Of a stretch of 64,000 nt of DNA, positions 29,768 through 36,756 are shown one piece after another. The position numbers and the translations under genes were made by a program. A model generated the notes under the pieces. The model had not been told where the DNA came from, made no database searches, and was given only the letters and a program-made list of their open reading frames with translations. This DNA comes from Brevundimonas sp. G8 (GTDB lineage: Bacteria > Pseudomonadota > Alphaproteobacteria > Caulobacterales > Caulobacteraceae), in contig NZ_LR732816.1 of the NCBI RefSeq assembly GCF_902506205.1, positions 310,001 to 374,000 of the forward strand, in the 5' to 3' direction. Every line of letters begins with the position of its first letter. Position 1 is the first letter of the stretch.

Positions 29768-30956
29768 AGCGAGCGCGCAAGCGACACCGGCCTGCGATCC
29801 GCAAGCCGGCGAAGCCTGTTCCAGCACCCAGATTCAGACCGGCGACGTCACCGGTCTGGTGGACATCGACATGTCCGTCGATCAGGTGACTGTCAGCACC
29901 AGCGCCCAGGGCAATGCGCTCGCGGGCGGGGTGACGGCTGCGTCCGCCGGCCTTGTCTCGCGCCAGACCATGACCGGGGCGACCGTGGCCCGCAGCAACG
30001 TCGTCGTGAACGGCGAGGCCGACGGCCAGCTCAGCGTCCAGACCACCGCGCGCGGCAACTATCTGGGCGTAACCACCAACGGCGCGACCTTCGCCGTCGA
30101 TGCGACCCAGTCCGCGACCGGCGACCGCGTCCAGGCCGGAACCTATGTCCAGGCGCCGGGCGGCCGAGTGCTCCAGGGCGGCTTTGCGACCAGCGCCGCC
30201 GTCGCCAACACCGTCGCCATGGGCGGCCCTTCCTCCTCGCTGACCGGCGTGATCGACCAGACGGCCCAGACCACCGTCTTCGCCGAGACCGTCGCCGACG
30301 TTCAGTACATCCCCGCCCCCGCCACCTTCTCGTCCCAGGCCGTCGCCAACTCGGTCCAGACCAATACGACCGGCGCCTCGCATCAGGACCTGGCCATCCG
30401 TCAGTCCAACGCCGCCTCGACGACCGAGGCCCGCACCGACGTCTACGTCGATAATGCCTGGGATCTGACGGTTGGCGCCAACGCCGGCGCCAACCAGGCG
30501 ATCACGGCCAACGCCGGCGGCTCGATGCTGATCGAGACGGACCAGACCAACGCCGGCCGCGTCCGCGCCGACGCCCGCGTCCAGACCAATCTCCAGGGCC
30601 AGACAGTGCTGGCCGCCCGCAGCGTCGCCAACGAGACCGTCGCCGGCAATAACGACATCTATCTGAAGCTGGACAACACCCAGCTGAACTCCGGCGGGGT
30701 CGAGGCCAACGCCACCTATGTCGGCGTCAACGGCTATGACGCCTATGTCGGCGCCGACGCGGTCGGCAATGCGGTGACCGGCTACGCCTGTACCCAGTGC
30801 GGCGGCGGCGACGTCAACATCACCAACAACCAGACCAACAGCGGCAATGTCACCGCGACCACCAGCGCCACGGTCGGCTCCGGCCGCACCGCCGTCGTCG
30901 GCGCCAACGCCGTCGGCAACACCGCCACCTTCTACGTCAGCCGCCCCGGCGGCTGA
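29694..30956 (+). CDS. hfaD: Holdfast anchor adhesin HfaD
   Basis: A 420-residue secreted adhesin-like protein. The signal peptide spans about residues 1-28 (ending EASAQA). The remainder is Ala/Asn/Thr/Val-rich with repeating units of the type NxVxNxxxxNxGxVxA (SVQTNTTG, DQTNAGRV, NNQTNSGNV), a beta-solenoid-like pattern. In Caulobacter HfaD is a surface protein that, with HfaA, anchors the holdfast. ATG at 29694 overlaps the end of hfaB; a shorter start at MIAATATF is possible. It is the last gene of the hfaABD operon. Confidence 0.88.
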   Translation: MARPAPIRLAGMIAATATFAVLATEASAQATPACDPQAGEACSSTQIQTGDVTGLVDIDMSVDQVTVSTSAQGNALAGGVTAASAGLVSRQTMTGATVARSNVVVNGEADGQLSVQTTARGNYLGVTTNGATFAVDATQSATGDRVQAGTYVQAPGGRVLQGGFATSAAVANTVAMGGPSSSLTGVIDQTAQTTVFAETVADVQYIPAPATFSSQAVANSVQTNTTGASHQDLAIRQSNAASTTEARTDVYVDNAWDLTVGANAGANQAITANAGGSMLIETDQTNAGRVRADARVQTNLQGQTVLAARSVANETVAGNNDIYLKLDNTQLNSGGVEANATYVGVNGYDAYVGADAVGNAVTGYACTQCGGGDVNITNNQTNSGNVTATTSATVGSGRTAVVGANAVGNTATFYVSRPGG

Positions 30957-30977
30957 CGCCTTGGAAGTCTGCCGCAA

Positions 30978-31838
30978 CTAGTTGGCGGCAGGACTACCGA
31001 CGATCCAGGTCTTTCGCTGGACCGGATCGAACATCAGCTTCAACTGCCGCAACACCGGCATGCCGATGTTGGGACGGCCACCCTCGATAAATCGGACCTT
31101 CGGTCGATGGATGACCAAACCGCCGACCGTGATGTCTTCCGTCAGTCGCGCCTCATACACATCCTGAACCCCGGCGGCCGAGGTGGCGTGACCGATGACG
31201 ACCAGTTCCCCCTCTAGCGGCAGATCCTTCGCCAGGCTGAGCGGCAGCAAGAAATCGCTGTTGTTTCCCGTGTCGAGTATGGCCGCGATCGAACGCCCTT
31301 CCAGCTCGATGTTGAGCGAAGGCAGGGCCGCGCCGCCCTCTCCAAGATAGGCAGTCCCCTCCCCCGCCTCAGGCTCCCGTTCGGGTTCATAGATGACCAG
31401 CCGGCTCCGCCCGAGATCCATCAGGACGTACTGCCCCGGAAAGCTGTTGGGGCCGATGATGGCGACTTCATTCGGGTGATCGAACGCCATGGCGGTGGCG
31501 CGGGCGTCCTGAATCGGGGCGCCGCCCAGGCTGGCGTTCGCGATGAAGGTCTCGAACCCCGGCACAGGCTTGCCGGTGCTCCCATCGATGGATCGTGAGC
31601 CACCCTTGTTTTCCAGGCCGAACCGCTCGGCGACGCCGATGTCGATCACATTGCCATTTGTCCCCGTGTCGAAGACCGCCGGGATCGGCGGGTTGTCGCC
31701 AATCGTCAGCATGACCAAAACCCGGTCGTTGGATTGGAAAAGATTGATGATGGTCGGCGGCTCCGCCTGCGCCCAGACGCATAACGGGCTAAACAAGATG
31801 CCGGCGACGAGAGCCGAGCCTGAAAGCAGATGACGCAT
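30978..31838 (-). CDS. Secreted two-domain retropepsin-like aspartic protease
   Basis: A 286-residue protein with a signal peptide (residues 1-23, ending CVWAQA). It carries two aspartic-protease motifs, VFDTGTNGNVID near residue 55 and ILDTGNNSDFLL near 185, so the two halves could form one pseudo-dimeric active site. The C-terminal part ends with a GMPVLRQLKLMFDPVQ motif resembling the retropepsin end strand. It is divergent from a PadR regulator over a 54-base gap holding a palindrome, so that regulator probably controls it. Start ATG at 31838 has GGAAGG upstream. The substrate is unknown. Confidence 0.82.
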   Translation of the reverse strand: MRHLLSGSALVAGILFSPLCVWAQAEPPTIINLFQSNDRVLVMLTIGDNPPIPAVFDTGTNGNVIDIGVAERFGLENKGGSRSIDGSTGKPVPGFETFIANASLGGAPIQDARATAMAFDHPNEVAIIGPNSFPGQYVLMDLGRSRLVIYEPEREPEAGEGTAYLGEGGAALPSLNIELEGRSIAAILDTGNNSDFLLPLSLAKDLPLEGELVVIGHATSAAGVQDVYEARLTEDITVGGLVIHRPKVRFIEGGRPNIGMPVLRQLKLMFDPVQRKTWIVGSPAAN

Positions 31839-31852
31839 GAACACCTTCCAAA

Positions 31853-31877
31853 TAATTGGTACGATTAGGACCAATTA
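31853..31877. promoter_or_regulatory. Operator-like palindrome between protease and PadR genes
   Basis: TAATTGGT (31853-31860), nine spacer bases, ACCAATTA (31870-31877): a perfect 8 bp inverted repeat in an AT-rich island inside the 54-base divergent gap. PadR regulators bind such spaced palindromes, so it is a likely operator controlling both directions. It begins 15 bases upstream of the protease start codon. Confidence 0.7.
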
Positions 31878-31892
31878 CCGGCGAAGCGTCAA

Positions 31893-32426
31893 ATGAAAAC
31901 GCCTTCATCTTCTCTGACCGAGTTGGAAGGGGCGGTGCTGTCCGAAATCCACCATCGCGGACACGACACGGCGTTTCAGGTGCGTCGCGCCTTCCAGACA
32001 TCGCCCTCGGTCGAATGGAGCGGCAGCGCCGGTGCGGTCTATCCCGCCATCCGGCGCTTGGCCGACGCCGCATTGATCGAGACCAAGCCGATCACTACGG
32101 GTCGCAAGGGCACGCGCCTGTCGCTATCGCCGCAAGGCATCGCGGCGTTGGAAGCTTGGATTTGCGACCCGGTGCGGGCGACGAGTGTCGGCGTCGATCC
32201 GTTCAGACTGCGCTCCGGCCTGTGGGCCACCCTCGATCCGACGGTCCGCGCCGAAGCTTTACGACGCCTTCAGCACGCGGTGGACGAGGAGCTGGAACGG
32301 TTGATCACCTCTCTTGATACACTCGATGAGGTGGAACGCGCTCGCACCGAATGGTCGATCGATCTTCAGAAGATGCGGAGCCGGTGGCTTATGCAACAGC
32401 CGCCCCACCGGCTGAGCCAAACATGA
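31893..32426 (+). CDS. PadR family transcriptional regulator
   Basis: A 177-residue regulator. The N-terminal winged helix has LEGAVLSEIHHRGHDTAFQVRRAF and the recognition/wing region SAGAVYPAIRRLADAALIE, GRKGTRLSLSPQG. The C-terminal part (about 110-170) is a helical dimerisation domain of the PadR/Vir type. It is divergently placed against the aspartic protease gene with an operator-like palindrome between them, which suggests autoregulation plus control of the protease. The signal is unknown. Confidence 0.85.
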   Translation: MKTPSSSLTELEGAVLSEIHHRGHDTAFQVRRAFQTSPSVEWSGSAGAVYPAIRRLADAALIETKPITTGRKGTRLSLSPQGIAALEAWICDPVRATSVGVDPFRLRSGLWATLDPTVRAEALRRLQHAVDEELERLITSLDTLDEVERARTEWSIDLQKMRSRWLMQQPPHRLSQT

Positions 32427-32450
32427 CAAGTCGGTAAGGTTCGTCGGCCC

Positions 32451-32476
32451 AGCTTGCCGGGAAGGCAAGCTCACTT
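32451..32476 (+). terminator. Possible terminator after the PadR gene
   Basis: AGCTTGCC (32451-32458), five-base loop, GGCAAGCT (32464-32471): a perfect 8 bp hairpin 24 bases after the PadR stop. Only CACTTTAC follows, so the T tract is poor and termination may be weak. Confidence 0.4.
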
Positions 32477-32525
32477 TACACATCCGGGATCGCGCCATCG
32501 GGGGTTGCGGTTTCGGAGTGATACA

Positions 32526-35411
32526 ATGCGTTCTGCGCGTCATCTGCTGCTCGTCGCCGTCTCGGGACTGGCCCTGACTACAGGGGCGTTCGCCGCTCCT
32601 GCTCTCGCCCAGACTGCCCCAGCCCCCGCCGCCTCGGCCGGCCAGGTCGCGCCGTCCGCCCCCTGGGCCCAGGCCGCCAGCGACATTCCCGCCGACCCCG
32701 CCGTCCGTTACGGCCTGCTGCCCAACGGCATGCGATACGCCCTGCTGCACAATGCGACGCCTCCGGGCCAGGCGTCCTTCCGCCTGCGCATCGACGCCGG
32801 CTCGCTGATGGAGCGCGACGACCAAAAGGGTCTGGCCCACTTCATGGAGCACATGGCCTTCAACGGCACCAAGGACGTGCCGGAAAACGAGATGCTGCGC
32901 ATCCTGGAGCGCCTGGGCCTGGCCTTCGGCGCTGACACCAACGCCTTCACCAGCTTCGATCAGACCGCCTATATGCTGGAGTTGCCGAACACCAAGGACG
33001 AGACGGTCGACCCCAGCCTGCACATCCTGCGTGAGATGATGTCGGCGGCCCTGATGGAGACGACCGCCATCGATTCCGAGCGCGGCGTCATCGTCGGCGA
33101 GGAACGCACCCGTGACACGCCGCAACTGCGCGTGCTGAAGACCCAGCTGGGTCTGCTGGCGCCCGGCCAGCGCCTGTCCGAACGCCTGCCGATCGGCGAC
33201 CTCGACATCATCCGCACCGCGCCGCGCCAACGGTTCGTCGATTTCTATGACGCCTATTATCGTCCCTCGCGCGCCACCTTCATCGCCGTGGGCGACTTCG
33301 ACGTGGACGCGATGGAGGCCAAGGTCCGCAACGCCTTCGTCGATTGGAAGCCCACCGCCGCCGACGGTCCGGAACCCGATCTGGGAACCGTCGCCCCCCG
33401 TGAGCCTCAGACCAGCATTCTGGTCGAGCCGGGCATCCAGTCCTCGATCCAGCTGAACTGGATCAAGAACCCTGACCTGGAACCCGACACGGTGGCCGAA
33501 CGCGCCGCCGACGTCCGTCGCGGCCTGGGTTTGGCCGTTCTGAACCGTCGCCTGGGCGAGATCGCCCGCGCCGACAACCCGCCCTTCATCGGCGCCGGCG
33601 CCGGCTATCAGTCGCTGTTCGACAGCCTGGACGCGGGGACCCTGTCAGTCGCCTTCAACCCCGGCGGCTGGCAGCGCGCGCTGGACAGCGTGGAACAGGA
33701 AAGCCGTCGTCTGGCCGAATACGGCGTGACCGACGCCGAGCTTCAGCGCGAGATCGTCAACACCCGCACCGCGCTTCAGAACGCCGTGGCCTCGGCTGCG
33801 ACCCGTTCGACCCCCGCCCTGGCCACCGGCCTGCTGGGCGCCGTCAATGACGATCAGGTCTTCAGCGCGCCCCAGACCAATCTTGATCTGTTCAACGCCG
33901 CCGTTCAGGGCCTGACCGCCAATCAGGTCAATCAGGCGACCAAAGCCGTGTTCGAGGGTCAGGGTCCGCTGCTCCTCTTCAGCTCGCCCGTTCCTGTCGA
34001 GGGCGGCGAGGCCGCCGTCACCGCCGCCCTGGAGGCGTCGCGCAACATTCCGGTTCAGGCTCGCGCCGCCGAAGCCGAACTGAAATGGCCTTATGACAGC
34101 TTCGGCGCCGCCGCCGTCCCGGCCGCCCGCACCGAGGTCGCCGACCTGGGCGCCACCCTGGTCCGCTTCCCCAACGGCACGCTGCTGAACATCAAGAAGA
34201 CCGACTTCCGCGCCGAACAGATCCTGGTCAGCGCCCGCACCGGCATCGGCGAACTGGGAATGCCGGCCGACGCCGTGTCGCCCCTGTCGATGGCCAGCAC
34301 GGTTCTGGCGCCCGGCGGGCTCGGCAAGCTGAGCCTGGACGAGATCAACCGCGTCCTCAGCGGCCGGACCTACAGCGCTGCGGTCAATCAGGCGCCCGAC
34401 GCCTACATCTTCGCCGGCGCGACCAAGCCCGCTGATCTCCAACTGGAGCTTCAGGTCCTGGCCGCCTATTTGACCGACCCCGGTCTGCGCGGCGCCACAT
34501 TCGAACAGACCAAGGCCATGTTCCCGCAGATCCTGGCCCAACTGGGCGCGACGCCGCGCGGGGTGTTCCAACGTGACGCCTCGGGCCTGCTGGCCGGCGG
34601 CGATGCGCGTGAGATGACCCCGACCGCCGAACAGATCGCGGCCATCCAGATCGACGACATCCGCACCGACGTCCGCTCGGCCCTGGCCCAGGGGCCGGTC
34701 GAGATCACCGTCGTCGGCGACGTGGACATCGACGCCGTCATCGACGCCGTCGGCTCGACCTTCGGCGCCCTGCCTGCGCGCGGCGCCAAGCCGACCCCGC
34801 CCGCCGGTTCGGCCGAACGCAAGTTCCCCGCCCCGGTGGCGACTCCCGTTCAACTGCACCACACCGGCTCGGCCGAACAGGCGCTGGGCTTCGTCGCCTG
34901 GCCGACGACCGATCAGATCGCGGACCGCAAGACCGCGCGTCAGCTGTCGATCCTGTCTGACGTGCTGCAACTGCGCCTGAACGACGAGATCCGCGAGAAA
35001 CAGGGCCTGGCCTATTCGCCCAGCGCCGGTTCCAGCGCCTCGGACGTCTTCCCCGGCTACGGCTTCATCTCGGTGACGGCGGAGACGCCGCCTTCGGCCC
35101 TGCCGAAACTGTTCGAGACGGTGGACGCCATCGCGGCCGACCTGCGTGACAACCCGGTCAGCGACGACGAGCTGAACCGCGCCCGTCGCCCGGCGGTCGA
35201 GCGTATCCGCCGCAGTATGGCCGACAACGGCTATTGGCTGACCCAGTTGTCCCAGGCCCAGACTGACCCGGCGACCCTGGATCAGACCCGCAGCCAGGTC
35301 GCCACCCTGGAAGCCGTCACCGCCGCCGACCTTCAGGCCCTGGCCCGCCAGTATCTGAAGTCCGACGCCGCCTGGCGCGCCACCGTCACGGCACAAGCCG
35401 CGGCTCAATAA
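32526..35411 (+). CDS. M16 family zinc metallopeptidase, secreted, long form
   Basis: A 961-residue periplasmic M16 (pitrilysin/PqqL-like) peptidase with a signal peptide (residues 1-29, ending PALAQT). The first M16 half has the inverted zinc motif HFMEH at 105-109 and a distal Glu in ERGVIVGEERTRD. Three more M16-type units follow; the second half has no HxxEH, as is normal for the non-catalytic half. The late motif LNDEIREKQGLAYSPSAG is the family's substrate-binding RxxxGLAY element. Start ATG at 32526. It is probably monocistronic. Confidence 0.93.
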   Translation: MRSARHLLLVAVSGLALTTGAFAAPALAQTAPAPAASAGQVAPSAPWAQAASDIPADPAVRYGLLPNGMRYALLHNATPPGQASFRLRIDAGSLMERDDQKGLAHFMEHMAFNGTKDVPENEMLRILERLGLAFGADTNAFTSFDQTAYMLELPNTKDETVDPSLHILREMMSAALMETTAIDSERGVIVGEERTRDTPQLRVLKTQLGLLAPGQRLSERLPIGDLDIIRTAPRQRFVDFYDAYYRPSRATFIAVGDFDVDAMEAKVRNAFVDWKPTAADGPEPDLGTVAPREPQTSILVEPGIQSSIQLNWIKNPDLEPDTVAERAADVRRGLGLAVLNRRLGEIARADNPPFIGAGAGYQSLFDSLDAGTLSVAFNPGGWQRALDSVEQESRRLAEYGVTDAELQREIVNTRTALQNAVASAATRSTPALATGLLGAVNDDQVFSAPQTNLDLFNAAVQGLTANQVNQATKAVFEGQGPLLLFSSPVPVEGGEAAVTAALEASRNIPVQARAAEAELKWPYDSFGAAAVPAARTEVADLGATLVRFPNGTLLNIKKTDFRAEQILVSARTGIGELGMPADAVSPLSMASTVLAPGGLGKLSLDEINRVLSGRTYSAAVNQAPDAYIFAGATKPADLQLELQVLAAYLTDPGLRGATFEQTKAMFPQILAQLGATPRGVFQRDASGLLAGGDAREMTPTAEQIAAIQIDDIRTDVRSALAQGPVEITVVGDVDIDAVIDAVGSTFGALPARGAKPTPPAGSAERKFPAPVATPVQLHHTGSAEQALGFVAWPTTDQIADRKTARQLSILSDVLQLRLNDEIREKQGLAYSPSAGSSASDVFPGYGFISVTAETPPSALPKLFETVDAIAADLRDNPVSDDELNRARRPAVERIRRSMADNGYWLTQLSQAQTDPATLDQTRSQVATLEAVTAADLQALARQYLKSDAAWRATVTAQAAAQ

Positions 35412-35420
35412 GCGCCCAAG

Positions 35421-35451
35421 AAAAAGGCCCCGGTTCTTGCGAACCGGGGCC
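35421..35451 (-). terminator. Rho-independent terminator, Pro/Asn-rich protein gene
   Basis: GGCCCCGGTTC (35426-35436), TTGC loop, GAACCGGGGCC (35441-35451): an 11 bp perfect stem, with AAAAA on the plus strand before it. On the minus strand it is followed by TTTTT, so it terminates the minus-strand gene ending at 35541. It may also act on the convergent M16 gene. Confidence 0.88.
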
Positions 35452-35540
35452 AGTCATCAGGATCGTCGACGGAGAGCCGACGGTCTTGCTATCTCACTTC
35501 CCGCCTGATCGGCGGCTGAACGGACGTGTTTGGCTCCCGT

Positions 35541-36437
35541 TCAGAACACCCGGCCGCCGACGCCGCCGTCCAGGGTGATGACCCCGGTCAGCACGGTCGC
35601 GCTCTCGACCTGTTCCTCGCGGTATTCGGTGTATTCCTCTTCGCGATACATCGTCAGGATCTTCACCCCGGCGCCGTAGCGACGCAGCAGCGACCGCTCG
35701 TTGCAATCGCGCTCGGGCTTTTCGGGACGGCATTCCAGCCTGCCCTCCGGCCCGTACCACAGCGCCTCGTGCTTGCGGCAGGTCAGGGTCGTGCCGTGAT
35801 CGAAGCTGATGTCGCCGTTATAGTCCGCTATGGTCGCCTGCAGCCATGTGCCCGACAGGCAGCGATAAAGCTCGCCGTCGAACCCATCCGCGATCTCGCG
35901 ATCCGGCCGCACCTGCGAGGCGGGGTGCGGCACCTGGCGGTCGTCAATGCAGACGGCCTGGATGACGACGCGCTTCATCATGCTGCGGAAGGCGCTGTAG
36001 GGCGTGCGGATGGTCTGGGCGACCATGCCCTCGACGGCCAGGCCCTGGATCGTGGTCGGATAGGGCTGATCGACGCTGACATAAGCCGCGCCGCCTCCCC
36101 CGCCATAGCTGCCCGAGAACCCGCCCGCCCGTGCGTTCAGATACGACCGCGCGCCCGAGTTGGCGTTCGCGCCCGCGTTTGCATTGGCGTTCGCGCCAAG
36201 GTTCACGTTCACATTGACGTTGGTGTTGATGTTGCCGTTCCAGTTTCCGCCGCCACCGGGACCGCAGTTTTCACCGCCGTTGCAGGGTGGCTGAGGCGGA
36301 GGCGGCGGCGGCTCGCACGAGGTGCAGGGCGGCGGCTCGCAGCCTCCATTGCACTGCGCCAAAGCCGCCCCGGCGCCCGCCGAGACGACGAGGCCGGCCG
36401 CCAGGCCCAGCATCCATTTCGTGATCCGCAGCCGCAT
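35541..36437 (-). CDS. Secreted Pro/Cys- and Asn-rich protein, unknown function
   Basis: A 298-residue protein with a signal peptide (residues 1-27, ending GAALAQ). Next comes a Pro/Cys segment (CEPPPCTSCEPPPPPP), a Gly-rich hinge, and a strikingly alternating Asn stretch (NINTNVNVNVNLGANANANAGANANSG) at about residues 66-94. A globular C-terminal domain of about 170 residues follows, with several Cys (AVCIDDRQ, LYRCLSG, LTCRKHEALWYG, LECRPEKPERDC). I recognise no named family. The alternating Asn/Val pattern resembles amyloid-forming or beta-helical surface proteins. Start ATG at 36437; it ends at a strong terminator. Confidence 0.75.
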   Translation of the reverse strand: MRLRITKWMLGLAAGLVVSAGAGAALAQCNGGCEPPPCTSCEPPPPPPQPPCNGGENCGPGGGGNWNGNINTNVNVNVNLGANANANAGANANSGARSYLNARAGGFSGSYGGGGGAAYVSVDQPYPTTIQGLAVEGMVAQTIRTPYSAFRSMMKRVVIQAVCIDDRQVPHPASQVRPDREIADGFDGELYRCLSGTWLQATIADYNGDISFDHGTTLTCRKHEALWYGPEGRLECRPEKPERDCNERSLLRRYGAGVKILTMYREEEYTEYREEQVESATVLTGVITLDGGVGGRVF

Positions 36438-36756
36438 CGGCGGGAACTCCCAAACGTAGATTTCGTGTCGACTGGGCAAGACGCCAGCCGATCCTGCATT
36501 CACCAAAACGACAAAAGCCTTTCGTTTCCGTTGATGCGCCGCATCCTTCGGGATGGCGCAATGCCGCATCCGTCTGCTAGACCGCCCGCATAATGACCGT
36601 CCGCGTCTCCATTCGCCTGATTTCGATTAGCCGCCCGGCGTAGCGCCTCTGGGCCTCATGGCCCCGTGCACGCCGGGATCGACAGCCCTCAAGCAGCGCG
36701 AAGCGCGATAGGGCGAAGAACAGCGAACGTAACTCTAAAAGACTCCGAGACGACCC
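36438..36756. other. Divergent intergenic region before ileS
   Basis: A 319-base gap between the minus-strand secreted-protein gene and ileS. It should hold both promoters. I find no convincing -35/-10 pair, no T-box-like leader and no small gene; several short open frames here are not supported by codon pattern or ribosome-binding sites. Confidence 0.5.

Noticed and set aside
33645..35408. A 587-codon open frame antisense to the M16 peptidase
   Set aside because: The M16 gene on the plus strand has a clear signal peptide and zinc motif; the antisense frame has low-complexity Gly/Arg/Asp composition.
36600..36756. Possible T-box or other leader element before ileS
   Set aside because: No T-box sequence, specifier loop or terminator/antiterminator pair is visible; alphaproteobacterial ileS is not normally T-box controlled.
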